In this document: one piece after another, positions 35,318 through 43,091 of the stretch | Layout of the letters: each line of letters opens with the position of its first letter | Position numbering within the stretch: position 1 is the stretch's first letter | Assembly: GCF_003253545.1 (NCBI RefSeq) | Contig: NZ_QKYV01000006.1 | Location: forward strand, 186,001 to 250,000 | Direction of reading: 5' to 3' | DNA length: 64,000 nt | Source of the DNA: Mesonia algae | GTDB lineage: Bacteria > Bacteroidota > Bacteroidia > Flavobacteriales > Flavobacteriaceae | Notes under the pieces: model-generated | Told to the model about the DNA's origin: nothing | The model's database searches: none | Seen by the model: the letters and a program-made list of their open reading frames with translations, nothing else | Program-made: the position numbers and the translations under genes

Positions 35318-35348
35318 TTGTTATAATAAAAAAAAAGAATTACTTTTG
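35318..35348 (+). promoter_or_regulatory. Promoter of the rpsF-rpsR-rplI operon
   Basis: TTG at 35318-35320 and TACTTTTG at 35341-35348, an exact TAnnTTTG match, are separated by 20 bp. The rpsF ATG lies 24 bp after the box. This is the best promoter in the window. The rest of the 35114-35372 gap is AT-rich and holds no clear hairpin or RNA gene. Confidence 0.8.
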
Positions 35349-35372
35349 CACTCAATTTTAAATAAACTATTT

Positions 35373-35711
35373 ATGAATCATTATGAAACTGTTTTCATCT
35401 TGAATCCCGTTTTATCTGATGAGCAGGTAAAGGAGACAGTTAAGAAATACGAAGATTTTCTTATTTCTAAAGGTGCCAAGATGATCAACAAAGAAAATTG
35501 GGGGCTTAAAAAATTAGCTTACCCAATTCAACACAAAAAGAGTGGATTTTACAACTTATTCGAATTTCAAGTAGATGGAGAAGTAATTGAGCCTTTAGAA
35601 TTATTGTTTAGAAGAGAAGAGCGTATGATGCGTTACCTTACTGTAAAACTAGACAAACATGCAGTAGCTTGGGCAGAGAAGAGAGTAAAAAGAAACAAAG
35701 AAAAAGCGTAA
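35373..35711 (+). CDS. rpsF: 30S ribosomal protein S6
   Basis: Binds 16S rRNA together with S18 in the platform of the small subunit. The start chosen is the ATG at 35373 (MNHYETVFILNP), giving 112 residues; an upstream in-frame codon at 35283 would add 30 AT-rich residues and would put the promoter inside the gene. Signature residues are HYETVFILNPVLS near 3-15, NWGLKKLAYPI near 45-55 and RREERMMRYLTVKLD near 76-90. First gene of a three-gene operon. Confidence 0.97.
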   Translation: MNHYETVFILNPVLSDEQVKETVKKYEDFLISKGAKMINKENWGLKKLAYPIQHKKSGFYNLFEFQVDGEVIEPLELLFRREERMMRYLTVKLDKHAVAWAEKRVKRNKEKA

Positions 35712-35714
35712 GTT

Positions 35715-36011
35715 ATGTCATCTATAGAGCAACAAGCAAAAGGAAAGAAAGACGGAGAAATTAGATATTTAACTCCGCTTAATATCGAGACGTCAAAGAC
35801 AAAAAAGTATTGTCGTTTTAAAAGATCAGGAATTAAGTATATCGATTACAAAGATCCAGATTTTTTAATGGCATTTGTAAATGAGCAAGGTAAACTTTTA
35901 CCTCGTAGATTAACAGGGACTTCTTTGAAGTATCAAAGAAAAACTGCTGTAGCGGTAAAAAGAGCTCGTCACTTAGCATTAATGCCATACGTTGGTGATT
36001 TATTAAAATAA
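35715..36011 (+). CDS. rpsR: 30S ribosomal protein S18
   Basis: The 98 residues carry the S18 signature [24 protein letters not shown] near 44-67 and [20 protein letters not shown] near 70-89. It is longer at the N-terminus than the 75-residue E. coli protein, as usual in Bacteroidetes. S6 and S18 form a heterodimer on the ribosome; the genes are 3 bp apart. Confidence 0.97.
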   Translation: MSSIEQQAKGKKDGEIRYLTPLNIETSKTKKYCRFKRSGIKYIDYKDPDFLMAFVNEQGKLLPRRLTGTSLKYQRKTAVAVKRARHLALMPYVGDLLK

Positions 36012-36024
36012 AAAATACGACATT

Positions 36025-36477
36025 ATGGAATTGATTTTAAAAAGAGACGTAGAAAACTTAGGATTTACTAATGATGTTGTAAACGTAAAAAACGGTTACG
36101 GAAGAAATTATTTAATCCCACAAGGACACGCTGAGCTAGCTACACCATCTGCAAAGAAAGTGTTAGCTGAAACGTTGAAACAACGTGCTTATAAAGAGCA
36201 AAAGAATATAGATGAAGCTAAAAAACAATCTGAAAAGCTTAACGGAATTGAGCTTAAGCTTACTGCAAAAGCAGGAGCTGGAGATAAAATGTTTGGAAGC
36301 ATTACTACTGCAGATGTAAGCGAAGCTTTATCTAAAGAAGGAGTAGACATCGATAAAAAATATATCTCAATTCTTGGTGGAAACATTAAGAGATTAGGAC
36401 AATATGAAGCAAAACTTCGTTTCCATAGAGAAGTGATTTCTAGCTTAACTTTTGATGTAGTAGGAGAAGCTAAATAA
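36025..36477 (+). CDS. rplI: 50S ribosomal protein L9
   Basis: 150 residues beginning MELILKRDVENLGFTNDVVNVKNGYGRNYL with the L9 N-terminal domain that binds 23S rRNA, then a long helix and the C-terminal domain (KMFGSITTADVSEAL, LGGNIKRLGQYEAKLRFHREV). The final gene of the operon; a strong hairpin terminator follows 25 bp after the stop codon. Confidence 0.97.
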   Translation: MELILKRDVENLGFTNDVVNVKNGYGRNYLIPQGHAELATPSAKKVLAETLKQRAYKEQKNIDEAKKQSEKLNGIELKLTAKAGAGDKMFGSITTADVSEALSKEGVDIDKKYISILGGNIKRLGQYEAKLRFHREVISSLTFDVVGEAK

Positions 36478-36502
36478 ACTTTTTTTACTTTAAGAATAAG
36501 AA

Positions 36503-36531
36503 CCTACTCTCAAAAAGAGTAGGTTTTTTTT
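36503..36531 (+). terminator. Terminator of the rpsF-rpsR-rplI operon
   Basis: CCTACTCT (36503-36510) pairs with AGAGTAGG (36516-36523) around a CAAAA loop and is followed by eight T. Confidence 0.93.
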
Positions 36532-36620
36532 GTATTTAAAACTTATGCTTATGTGTGACTTATGTTACTCTAGTAATAAAATTGTTTTAACATCTTTGTA
36601 AAAATAAAACAAAATAAAAT

Positions 36621-37172
36621 ATGAATTGGATATATGAGCCCTGGCCTTGGTACATTGGAGGACCCGCTATTGCCTTTATTATGCTATTACTTTTAATCAT
36701 AGGAAAACAGTTTGGAATGTCATCCAACTTAAGAACCATGTGTTCTATAGGAGGAGCAGAAAAGTGGAGTGACTTTTTCAATTGGGACTGGAAAGCACAA
36801 CGATGGAATTTGGTTGTGATGTTGGGAGCAGCTATTGGAGGTTATTTATCTTATAATTTTTTATCGACTAACGTGGTCAATATTAATGATGCTTTAATTC
36901 CGCAGTTGGAAGCTTACGGAATTTTCTCAGCAGACCAAACCTACATGCCCACAGAGATTTTTGCATTAGAAAGTTTAAACCTTAAAACAATAAGCATTCT
37001 TATTCTTGGCGGAATATTAGTAGGATTTGGGGCTCGCTATGCGGGAGGTTGTACCTCAGGACACGGTATTTCTGGTTTAAGCAATCTTCAGTTACCATCT
37101 TTAATAGCCATTGTAGGTTTTTTTATAGGAGGCTTAGTGATGGTACATTTATTTTATCCTTTAATTTTTTAA
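36621..37172 (+). CDS. YeeE/YedE-type sulfur transporter, first half
   Basis: 183 residues with about four membrane segments (11-30, 65-85, 125-145, 158-180). YeeE/YedE proteins import thiosulfate or related sulfur species by way of conserved membrane cysteines. Here one such cysteine lies in GGCTSGHGISG near 141-151, and a further Cys at 41 follows SSNLRTMC. In Bacteroidetes the transporter is often split over two short genes, as here; the second half begins 1 bp after this stop codon. No sulfurtransferase or metallo-hydrolase gene is adjacent, so the substrate is inferred from the family only. Confidence 0.85.
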   Translation: MNWIYEPWPWYIGGPAIAFIMLLLLIIGKQFGMSSNLRTMCSIGGAEKWSDFFNWDWKAQRWNLVVMLGAAIGGYLSYNFLSTNVVNINDALIPQLEAYGIFSADQTYMPTEIFALESLNLKTISILILGGILVGFGARYAGGCTSGHGISGLSNLQLPSLIAIVGFFIGGLVMVHLFYPLIF

Positions 37173-37173
37173 T

Positions 37174-37587
37174 ATGAAAACATTAGTTTATTTACTTATC
37201 GGAATTATTTTTGGAATTGTCATGTACAAATCTGAAGCAGCCTCTTGGTTTAGAATTTATGAAATGTTTCAATTTGGTTCTTTCCATATGTACGGTATTA
37301 TGGGGTCTGCAGTCGTCATAGGTATGATAGGAGTGCAGTGGCTCAAAAAGAAAAAAGTGAAAGCTTTAGATGGAACTAGTCTTTCATTAACACCCAAAGA
37401 TAAAGGTGTAAAGCGCTATCTTTTTGGCGGTATAATATTTGGTTTAGGATGGGGATTAGTCGGCGCCTGTCCAGGGCCTATGTATACCTTAGTAGGTGCA
37501 GGTTTTGTATCAATTTTCTTAATCCTTTTAGGAGCAATTATAGGAACCTTTTTTTACGGTTTGTTAAAAGGAAAATTACCACATTAA
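37174..37587 (+). CDS. YeeE/YedE-type sulfur transporter, second half
   Basis: 137 residues with four hydrophobic segments (3-18, 42-60, 86-104, 112-132). The GWGLVGACPGPMYTLVGAG segment near 92-110 carries the conserved Cys of the YeeE/YedE motif. It starts 1 bp after the first half, and both should assemble into one channel-like transporter. A bidirectional terminator follows. Confidence 0.85.
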   Translation: MKTLVYLLIGIIFGIVMYKSEAASWFRIYEMFQFGSFHMYGIMGSAVVIGMIGVQWLKKKKVKALDGTSLSLTPKDKGVKRYLFGGIIFGLGWGLVGACPGPMYTLVGAGFVSIFLILLGAIIGTFFYGLLKGKLPH

Positions 37588-37610
37588 ATATTGAATACTC
37601 TAAAAAAAAA

Positions 37611-37636
37611 AGCCCAGAAATTCTGGGCTTTTTTTT
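37611..37636. terminator. Bidirectional terminator after the YeeE pair
   Basis: AGCCCAGAA (37611-37619) pairs with TTCTGGGCT (37621-37629), with nine A on the left and eight T on the right. It serves both the plus-strand transporter genes and the minus-strand lipoprotein gene that ends at 37656. Confidence 0.9.
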
Positions 37637-37655
37637 ATTTAAAAACAATTATTAT

Positions 37656-38021
37656 TTATTTTTTCAAAGGAGCACCAACAGGAATACCACAATCATGACC
37701 AGGTTCTCCGTGGGGAGGATTGGTATTTTCTGTTTTTCTAGCTTGTTGCTGTACAGGATTTCCATTTACCTGAATTTGTTGTTGTTGGTTTGCAGGTTTG
37801 CTGTTTAAAGGAGCTCCAACAGGAATATCGCATCTGTGACCAGCTTCACCATGAGGTGGATTTGCAGCATCATTTTCAGGCGTTGTATTTTCCTTTTGTG
37901 GTGTTGTTTCCTCTTTTTGTACCTCTTCAGGATTAGACTTATCGTCTTTACAAGAAAGTGTGAGCGTACCTAATGCTATTAGAATAACAAACGAAAATAA
38001 TTTTGTGTTTTTTAAAGTCAT
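37656..38021 (-). CDS. Lipoprotein with duplicated PPHGExGHxCxIPVGAPL motif
   Basis: 121 residues with a lipoprotein signal peptide (lipobox LTLSC, Cys 24). The mature part is a Glu/Thr/Pro/Gln-rich, probably unstructured chain with two copies of one motif: NPPHGEAGHRCDIPVGAPL near 53-71 and NPPHGEPGHDCGIPVGAPL near 100-118. Each copy has two His and one Cys in fixed spacing, which could bind a metal ion or haem-like ligand; this is inference. I recall such motifs at the end of other flavobacterial proteins, but no function is known. It is monocistronic, on the opposite strand to its neighbours. Confidence 0.8.
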   Translation of the reverse strand: MTLKNTKLFSFVILIALGTLTLSCKDDKSNPEEVQKEETTPQKENTTPENDAANPPHGEAGHRCDIPVGAPLNSKPANQQQQIQVNGNPVQQQARKTENTNPPHGEPGHDCGIPVGAPLKK

Positions 38022-38185
38022 TTCTAGGGTTTTTCAAGTTTCGCTAAAGTTACGATAAATTAAAGTATTAAGGTGTTAAGGCTCAAAACATGCCTTCTAA
38101 TCAATTAAAATAAAGTCAAGCAACTCAAAAACTTTCATTTTTTATATATTTACCCCACAATCATTATTATAGATCAACTATTATT

Positions 38186-38671
38186 ATGGATAAAAATTAT
38201 CGTGTAAACGTAAACGAAGATATAGAACTAAATTTCACCTTAGATAACATTCAAAATCTTGATGTACAAGAAATTTCCGAAAATAAATATCATGTTTTAA
38301 AAAACCACCGATCTTTTAAAACAGAAATTATCGATAAAGACATTTTAAAACGACAATACACAGTAAAAATTAATGGCAATACTTATCAAATTGACATTGC
38401 GACGGAACTTGATTTGTTAATCGAAGAAATGGGACTGTCACTTGGTAATGCACAAATGGTAAATGATATTAAAGCTCCTATGCCAGGACTTATCTTAGAA
38501 GTAAATGTAAAAGAAGGTGATGAGGTAAAAGAAGGAGATTATTTGTTGGTTTTAGAAGCGATGAAGATGGAAAACACCTTAACTGCGCCAAGAGACGGAG
38601 TGGTAAAATCTATTTCTATCGCCAATGGAGAGACAGTTGAAAAAAATCAATTACTTATTGAAATGGAATAA
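38186..38671 (+). CDS. Biotin carboxyl carrier subunit of an acyl-CoA carboxylase
   Basis: 161 residues. The C-terminal 75 (about 92-161) are a biotinyl domain: IKAPMPGLILEVNVKEGDEV near 95-114 and EAMKMEN at 124-130 with the biotin-accepting Lys at about 127. The N-terminal 90 residues probably bind the partner subunits. It is followed after 50 bp by the biotin carboxylase gene and then by the carboxyltransferase, so the three make one enzyme. The order of genes and the 513-residue single-chain carboxyltransferase point to a propionyl-CoA or other short-chain acyl-CoA carboxylase rather than the AccA/AccD type of acetyl-CoA carboxylase. Confidence 0.92.
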   Translation: MDKNYRVNVNEDIELNFTLDNIQNLDVQEISENKYHVLKNHRSFKTEIIDKDILKRQYTVKINGNTYQIDIATELDLLIEEMGLSLGNAQMVNDIKAPMPGLILEVNVKEGDEVKEGDYLLVLEAMKMENTLTAPRDGVVKSISIANGETVEKNQLLIEME

Positions 38672-38721
38672 TTTTGCAAAGCCAGTCGCTTTCGCGGAAA
38701 TAAACGAAATTTAAGAACAAG

Positions 38722-40167
38722 ATGATTAAAAAAATATTAGTAGCCAATAGAGGTGAAATTGCTATAAGAGTAATGCAGACAGCCCAAAAAATGGGAATAA
38801 AAACAGTAGCAGTCTTCTCTGAAGCCGATAGAAATTCGCCCCACGTAAAATTTGCAGATGAAGCAGTTTGCATAGGACCTGCGCCTTCCAATGAATCTTA
38901 TTTAAAAACTGATACCATAATTAATGTAGCAAAAGAATTAAGCGTAGATGCGATTCATCCTGGTTATGGGTTTTTAAGTGAAAATGCAGGCTTTGCGGAA
39001 GAAGTGGAAAATAACAACATTATCTTTATTGGTCCTAAATCTAAAGCTATTAAAGTAATGGGAAGTAAGCTAGCAGCAAAAGATGCTGTAAAAGCTTATG
39101 ATATTCCTATGGTTCCAGGTATTGATGAAGCCATTACCGACCCTAATAAAGCGAAAGAAATTGCAAAAGAGATTGGTTTTCCAATTCTTATCAAAGCCTC
39201 CGCAGGAGGTGGAGGAAAAGGGATGCGAGTGGTGGAACAAGAGACCGAACTCGAAGACCAAATGAAAAGAGCGATTAGTGAAGCAGAATCTGCTTTTGGT
39301 GATGGTTCTGTTTTTATCGAAAAATATGTAGGTTCTCCTCGTCATATAGAAATTCAAGTTTTAGCCGATACCCACGGTAACGTCATACACTTAGTTGAAA
39401 GAGAATGTAGTGTACAGCGTCGTCATCAAAAAGTGGTAGAAGAAGCTCCATCTGTCGTATTAACTTCATCAATTCGAGAGAAAATGGGAGAAGCTGCAGT
39501 AAAAGTAGCAAAAGCTTGTGATTATGTGGGAGCAGGAACTGTAGAGTTCTTGTTAGACGAGCAAAAGAATTTTTACTTTTTAGAGATGAATACACGTTTA
39601 CAGGTAGAACATCCCGTTACTGAATTAGTGACAGGAATCGACCTTGTTGAACAACAAATTCGTGTGGCTAGAGGAGAAACTTTAGCGTTTCAACAAGAAG
39701 ACGTTACAATTAGTGGACATGCGGTAGAATTGAGAGTGTATGCAGAAAATCCATTAGATAATTTCTTACCAAGTGTAGGTACTTTAGAAAGATATAGACT
39801 TCCGAAAGGGGAAAATATAAGAGTTGATAATGGATTTGAAGAAGGAATGGAAGTCCCTATCTATTACGATCCCATGCTAGCTAAGCTTATCACTTATGGA
39901 AATACTAGAGAAGAAGCTATACAATTAATGATTGAAGCCATTGCAAATTATGAAGTAGAAGGAGTAATGACTACTTTGCCCTTTGGGAAATTTGTGATGG
40001 AACATGAAGCTTTTAGAACGGGTGATTTTGATACTCATTTTGTCAAAAATTATTACGCACCAGAAAAATTAGAAGAACAAACTAAAGAAGAAGCTCAATT
40101 AGCTGCGCTTATCGCTTTAAAGCAATATTTAAAAGACGAAAAGCAAGTTAGATTACCCAACGCATAA
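38722..40167 (+). CDS. accC: Biotin carboxylase subunit of an acyl-CoA carboxylase
   Basis: Carboxylates the biotin on the carrier protein with bicarbonate and ATP. 481 residues. The N-terminal biotin carboxylase domain opens with KILVANRGEIAIRVMQTA at 4-21, then the ATP-grasp with glycine-rich loop KASAGGGGKGMRV near 157-169, the HPGYGFLSENA stretch near 74-84, and EMNTRLQVEHPVTE near 290-303. The last 35 residues extend beyond the 446-residue E. coli AccC, as in other acyl-CoA carboxylases. A TTCCGCGAAAGCG-type element lies in the 50-bp spacer before it. Confidence 0.95.
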   Translation: MIKKILVANRGEIAIRVMQTAQKMGIKTVAVFSEADRNSPHVKFADEAVCIGPAPSNESYLKTDTIINVAKELSVDAIHPGYGFLSENAGFAEEVENNNIIFIGPKSKAIKVMGSKLAAKDAVKAYDIPMVPGIDEAITDPNKAKEIAKEIGFPILIKASAGGGGKGMRVVEQETELEDQMKRAISEAESAFGDGSVFIEKYVGSPRHIEIQVLADTHGNVIHLVERECSVQRRHQKVVEEAPSVVLTSSIREKMGEAAVKVAKACDYVGAGTVEFLLDEQKNFYFLEMNTRLQVEHPVTELVTGIDLVEQQIRVARGETLAFQQEDVTISGHAVELRVYAENPLDNFLPSVGTLERYRLPKGENIRVDNGFEEGMEVPIYYDPMLAKLITYGNTREEAIQLMIEAIANYEVEGVMTTLPFGKFVMEHEAFRTGDFDTHFVKNYYAPEKLEEQTKEEAQLAALIALKQYLKDEKQVRLPNA

Positions 40168-40194
40168 ATTCAGTCGAAAAGAGAATACAAAAGT

Positions 40195-41736
40195 ATGAGT
40201 CAAAATATAGAAAAATTAAACGAAAAAATTGCTTTAGCACATTTAGGAGGAGGGGAGAAGCGTATTGCAAAGCAACATGACAAGAAAAAACTCACCGCTA
40301 GAGAACGTGTAGAATATTTATTAGATGACGGTTCTTTTGAAGAAATTGGTATTTTGGTTACACACCGTACTACCGATTTTGGTATGGAAAATCAACAATA
40401 TTATGGCGATGGAGTCATCACAGGTTACGGAACAATTCACGGAAAGTTAGTTTATATCTTTGCACAAGATTTCACGGTCTTTGGAGGAGCTTTATCTGAA
40501 ACTCACGCAGAAAAGATATGTAAAGTAATGGATCTAGCTGTAAAAGTAGGTGCACCTATGATTGGTTTAAACGATTCTGGAGGTGCACGTATTCAAGAAG
40601 GGGTACGCTCTTTAGGCGGTTATGCCGATATTTTTCATCGTAACGTAAAAGCTTCAGGTGTAATTCCGCAAATATCAGCAATAATGGGTCCGTGTGCTGG
40701 AGGGGCTGTGTATTCTCCCGCTATGACAGATTTTACACTAATGGTTCAAGATACAAGTTATATGTTTGTAACGGGACCTAATGTTGTAAAAACAGTTACC
40801 AACGAAGAAGTTACTTCAGAAGAGTTAGGAGGGGCAAGCACACATTCAACTAAATCGGGTGTTACTCATATTACCTCTTTTAATGATATTGCTTGTTTAG
40901 AAGATATTAAAAAGCTAATAAGCTATATGCCTCAGAGCAATAAGGAAAAGCCAGCTAAACTTCCCTATGAATTAGGGGATGAAGTTAGGGAGAAATTAGA
41001 TACCTTAATTCCAGATAGTTCTAATAAACCTTATGATATGCACGAGGTAATTAGTGGTATTATTGATGGAGATTCTTTCTTTGAGATTCATAAAGATTAT
41101 GCAGAAAATATAATCGTAGGTTTTGCTCGCTTAGGCGGAAGAAGTATTGGAGTAGTAGCCAATCAGCCTATGAGTTTAGCAGGAGTTTTAGATGTAGATT
41201 CTTCAAAAAAAGCAGCTAGGTTTACTCGTTATTGTGATTGTTTTAATATTCCATTATTAGTCTTAGTAGATGTACCAGGTTTCTTACCAGGAACCGATCA
41301 AGAATGGAACGGAATTATCCTTCACGGAGCTAAACTTTTATACGCTTTAAGTGAAGCTACAGTGCCAAAAGTAACAGTAATTACACGTAAAGCTTATGGT
41401 GGAGCTTACGATGTAATGAATTCAAAGCATATTGGAGCTGATCTAAATTTTGCTTGGCCAACTGCAGAGATTGCAGTTATGGGAGCAAAAGGAGCTAGTG
41501 AAATAATTTTTAGAAAAGAAATTAAAGAAGCCGACGATTCTGAACAGAAATTAGCCGAGAAAGAAGCAGAGTACGCTGAGTTATTCGCCAATCCCTTTGA
41601 AGCAGCCAAACGAGGCTTTATTGATGAAGTGATTATGCCCAGAGATACGAGAAGAAAACTTCTAAAGGCTTTTAGCATGCTAGAAAATAAAGAAGTACTA
41701 AGACCCAATCGTAAACATGGCAACATTCCTTTATAA
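40195..41736 (+). CDS. Acyl-CoA carboxylase carboxyltransferase subunit
   Basis: 513-residue carboxyltransferase of the PccB/MmdA type, in which both halves of the crotonase-like domain are in one chain. It moves the carboxyl group from biotin to an acyl-CoA, most likely propionyl-CoA giving methylmalonyl-CoA; substrate is inferred. Visible are [20 protein letters not shown] near 19-38, [18 protein letters not shown] near 130-147, [12 protein letters not shown] near 165-176 and [26 protein letters not shown] near 358-383. 27 bp separate it from accC. Confidence 0.93.
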   Translation: MSQNIEKLNEKIALAHLGGGEKRIAKQHDKKKLTARERVEYLLDDGSFEEIGILVTHRTTDFGMENQQYYGDGVITGYGTIHGKLVYIFAQDFTVFGGALSETHAEKICKVMDLAVKVGAPMIGLNDSGGARIQEGVRSLGGYADIFHRNVKASGVIPQISAIMGPCAGGAVYSPAMTDFTLMVQDTSYMFVTGPNVVKTVTNEEVTSEELGGASTHSTKSGVTHITSFNDIACLEDIKKLISYMPQSNKEKPAKLPYELGDEVREKLDTLIPDSSNKPYDMHEVISGIIDGDSFFEIHKDYAENIIVGFARLGGRSIGVVANQPMSLAGVLDVDSSKKAARFTRYCDCFNIPLLVLVDVPGFLPGTDQEWNGIILHGAKLLYALSEATVPKVTVITRKAYGGAYDVMNSKHIGADLNFAWPTAEIAVMGAKGASEIIFRKEIKEADDSEQKLAEKEAEYAELFANPFEAAKRGFIDEVIMPRDTRRKLLKAFSMLENKEVLRPNRKHGNIPL

Positions 41737-41935
41737 CGAAGTAGGATATTTGGTATTGTAATTGTTCTATATACGATAATAGAGTAGTAAATATTAAAAT
41801 TTTCTATCCTTCTGTTAATAATTTGACAAAAAAATAGCTTTAACTAATGATTTTTGGGATAGAAGAATATTTATGCTTAGTATTGAATTTTTAAAACGAA
41901 CTATAAAAAATGTATTAATGTTAAAATCAAATCAC

Positions 41936-42376
41936 ATGAAAAATTTCATCCTTGCATTAACCTTATTATTTAGTGCAGTAACCCTTGCGCAAACAGAAGT
42001 GAGTGATGCAGACTTAAATAAATTTGCTGATGCTTATAAAGCAGTTCAGATTGAAAATCAAGAAGTACAGCAAGAAATGGTAGAAATGATTAAGAAAGAA
42101 GGTTTAGAGTTGAGTCGCTTTCAAACCATTCAGCAAGCTTCAGTGAATCCTAATAAAGAAGTTGAAGCTACTCAAGAAGAAATGGATATCTACAAAAAAG
42201 TTATTACTGAGATAGAGAAAATGCAACCAGAATTGCAAAAAGAAATGTCTGATATTATTACAGATAATGGATTAACTTTAGATCGTTACCAAGAGATAGG
42301 AGCAGCACTTCAATCAGATCAAGCTTTACAACAAAAGCTTCAAACGATGATGATGAAACAACAAACTAAAGGATAA
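41936..42376 (+). CDS. DUF4168 secreted protein
   Basis: From the ATG at 41936 (MKNFILALTLLFSAVTLAQT) 146 residues with a clear signal peptide; upstream in-frame codons would place 21 unlikely residues before it. The mature part is helical and Glu/Gln-rich, with two DUF4168-like copies of a pattern: SDADLNKFADAYKAV ... MIKKEGLELSRFQTIQQA and YKKVITEIEKMQ ... IITDNGLTLDRYQEIGAA. The internal repeat is plain to see. Family function is unknown; periplasmic. The gene stands alone and ends 26 bp before a bidirectional terminator. Confidence 0.82.
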   Translation: MKNFILALTLLFSAVTLAQTEVSDADLNKFADAYKAVQIENQEVQQEMVEMIKKEGLELSRFQTIQQASVNPNKEVEATQEEMDIYKKVITEIEKMQPELQKEMSDIITDNGLTLDRYQEIGAALQSDQALQQKLQTMMMKQQTKG

Positions 42377-42401
42377 TATAAAAACATCTTTTACTAAAAA
42401 A

Positions 42402-42432
42402 AGCATCAGAATTATTTTCTGATGCTTTTTTT
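42402..42432. terminator. Bidirectional terminator between DUF4168 and amidase genes
   Basis: AGCATCAGAA (42402-42411) pairs with TTCTGATGCT (42417-42426), preceded by an A run and followed by a T run, so it can end transcripts from either side. Confidence 0.88.
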
Positions 42433-42452
42433 ATGTTTAATTGCAAAGAAGA

Positions 42453-43046
42453 CTATAAGCTAGTTATAAGCGCATTTACAATTTCACCTTGTCCTTTTTC
42501 ACTTCGAATATAATTTAAATCACTAGCATTTGTCATGAATCCTAACTCTATTAAGATAGCGGGATATTCACTTTCATTTAATATTTTAAAATTAGCATTT
42601 CTAATCTTTACATCTTTGTATTTTGTTTGAGCAATTAAAGACTGACTCATTTTTGAAATAAATTTTGAGTTTTGTTCTTTCAATTTTTCATTTTTAGAAA
42701 AATAGAGTTCTATCCCGCTTTTGTTAGTGTTTGTCGTAGCATTTGCGTGAAGACTTATGACAAGATAGGGCTTAATTTCGTTTATTTTTTCAGTTCTTTC
42801 ACTTAAAGAAACAAACTTATCGTTATCCCGAAGAAGCACTACGTTATATCCTTTTTCTTCAGCTACTTGTTGAAAAACTTTCGCAACTTGCAGTGTAATA
42901 TCTTTTTCGTTTAGGCTTTCTGCGACTTGTCCAGAATCTTTTCCTCCGTGACCGGCATCAATAATTATTGTTTTTTGTTGGGCGTTACTCATCCAACTGA
43001 AGCAAAATAAAAACACAGTAACGAATAAATAAGTGAGTCTTTTCAT
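42453..43046 (-). CDS. N-acetylmuramoyl-L-alanine amidase
   Basis: Amidase_3 enzyme that cuts the bond between muramic acid and the stem peptide of peptidoglycan, probably in the periplasm during cell separation. The 197 residues have a signal peptide (hydrophobic 4-20, cleavage near NAQQ at 21-24) and the zinc-binding residues in IIIDAGHGGKDSG near 27-39, ISLHANAT near 97-104 and ILIELGFMTN near 164-173 (catalytic Glu). There is no SPOR or LysM domain visible, so it is a minimal form. It is monocistronic on the minus strand. Confidence 0.92.
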   Translation of the reverse strand: MKRLTYLFVTVFLFCFSWMSNAQQKTIIIDAGHGGKDSGQVAESLNEKDITLQVAKVFQQVAEEKGYNVVLLRDNDKFVSLSERTEKINEIKPYLVISLHANATTNTNKSGIELYFSKNEKLKEQNSKFISKMSQSLIAQTKYKDVKIRNANFKILNESEYPAILIELGFMTNASDLNYIRSEKGQGEIVNALITSL

Positions 43047-43091
43047 GATGTAAGTTTTAGTTAGTTATTATCTAACGTTATAAAAGAAATA

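Noticed and set aside
37449-37808. 119-codon plus-strand frame after the YeeE pair
   Set aside because: It runs through a strong terminator and across the reverse strand of a lipoprotein gene, and has no start signals; chance open frame.
38655-38891. Minus-strand frame with YFRESDW-type peptide
   Set aside because: This peptide is the translation of the GC-rich 13-mer element and the reverse of accC; it is not a gene.
41822-41856. -33/-7 promoter before DUF4168
   Set aside because: TTTG at 41822-41825 and GATTTTTG at 41849-41856 are 23 bp apart and the second lacks the TA of the consensus, so the match is too weak to list.
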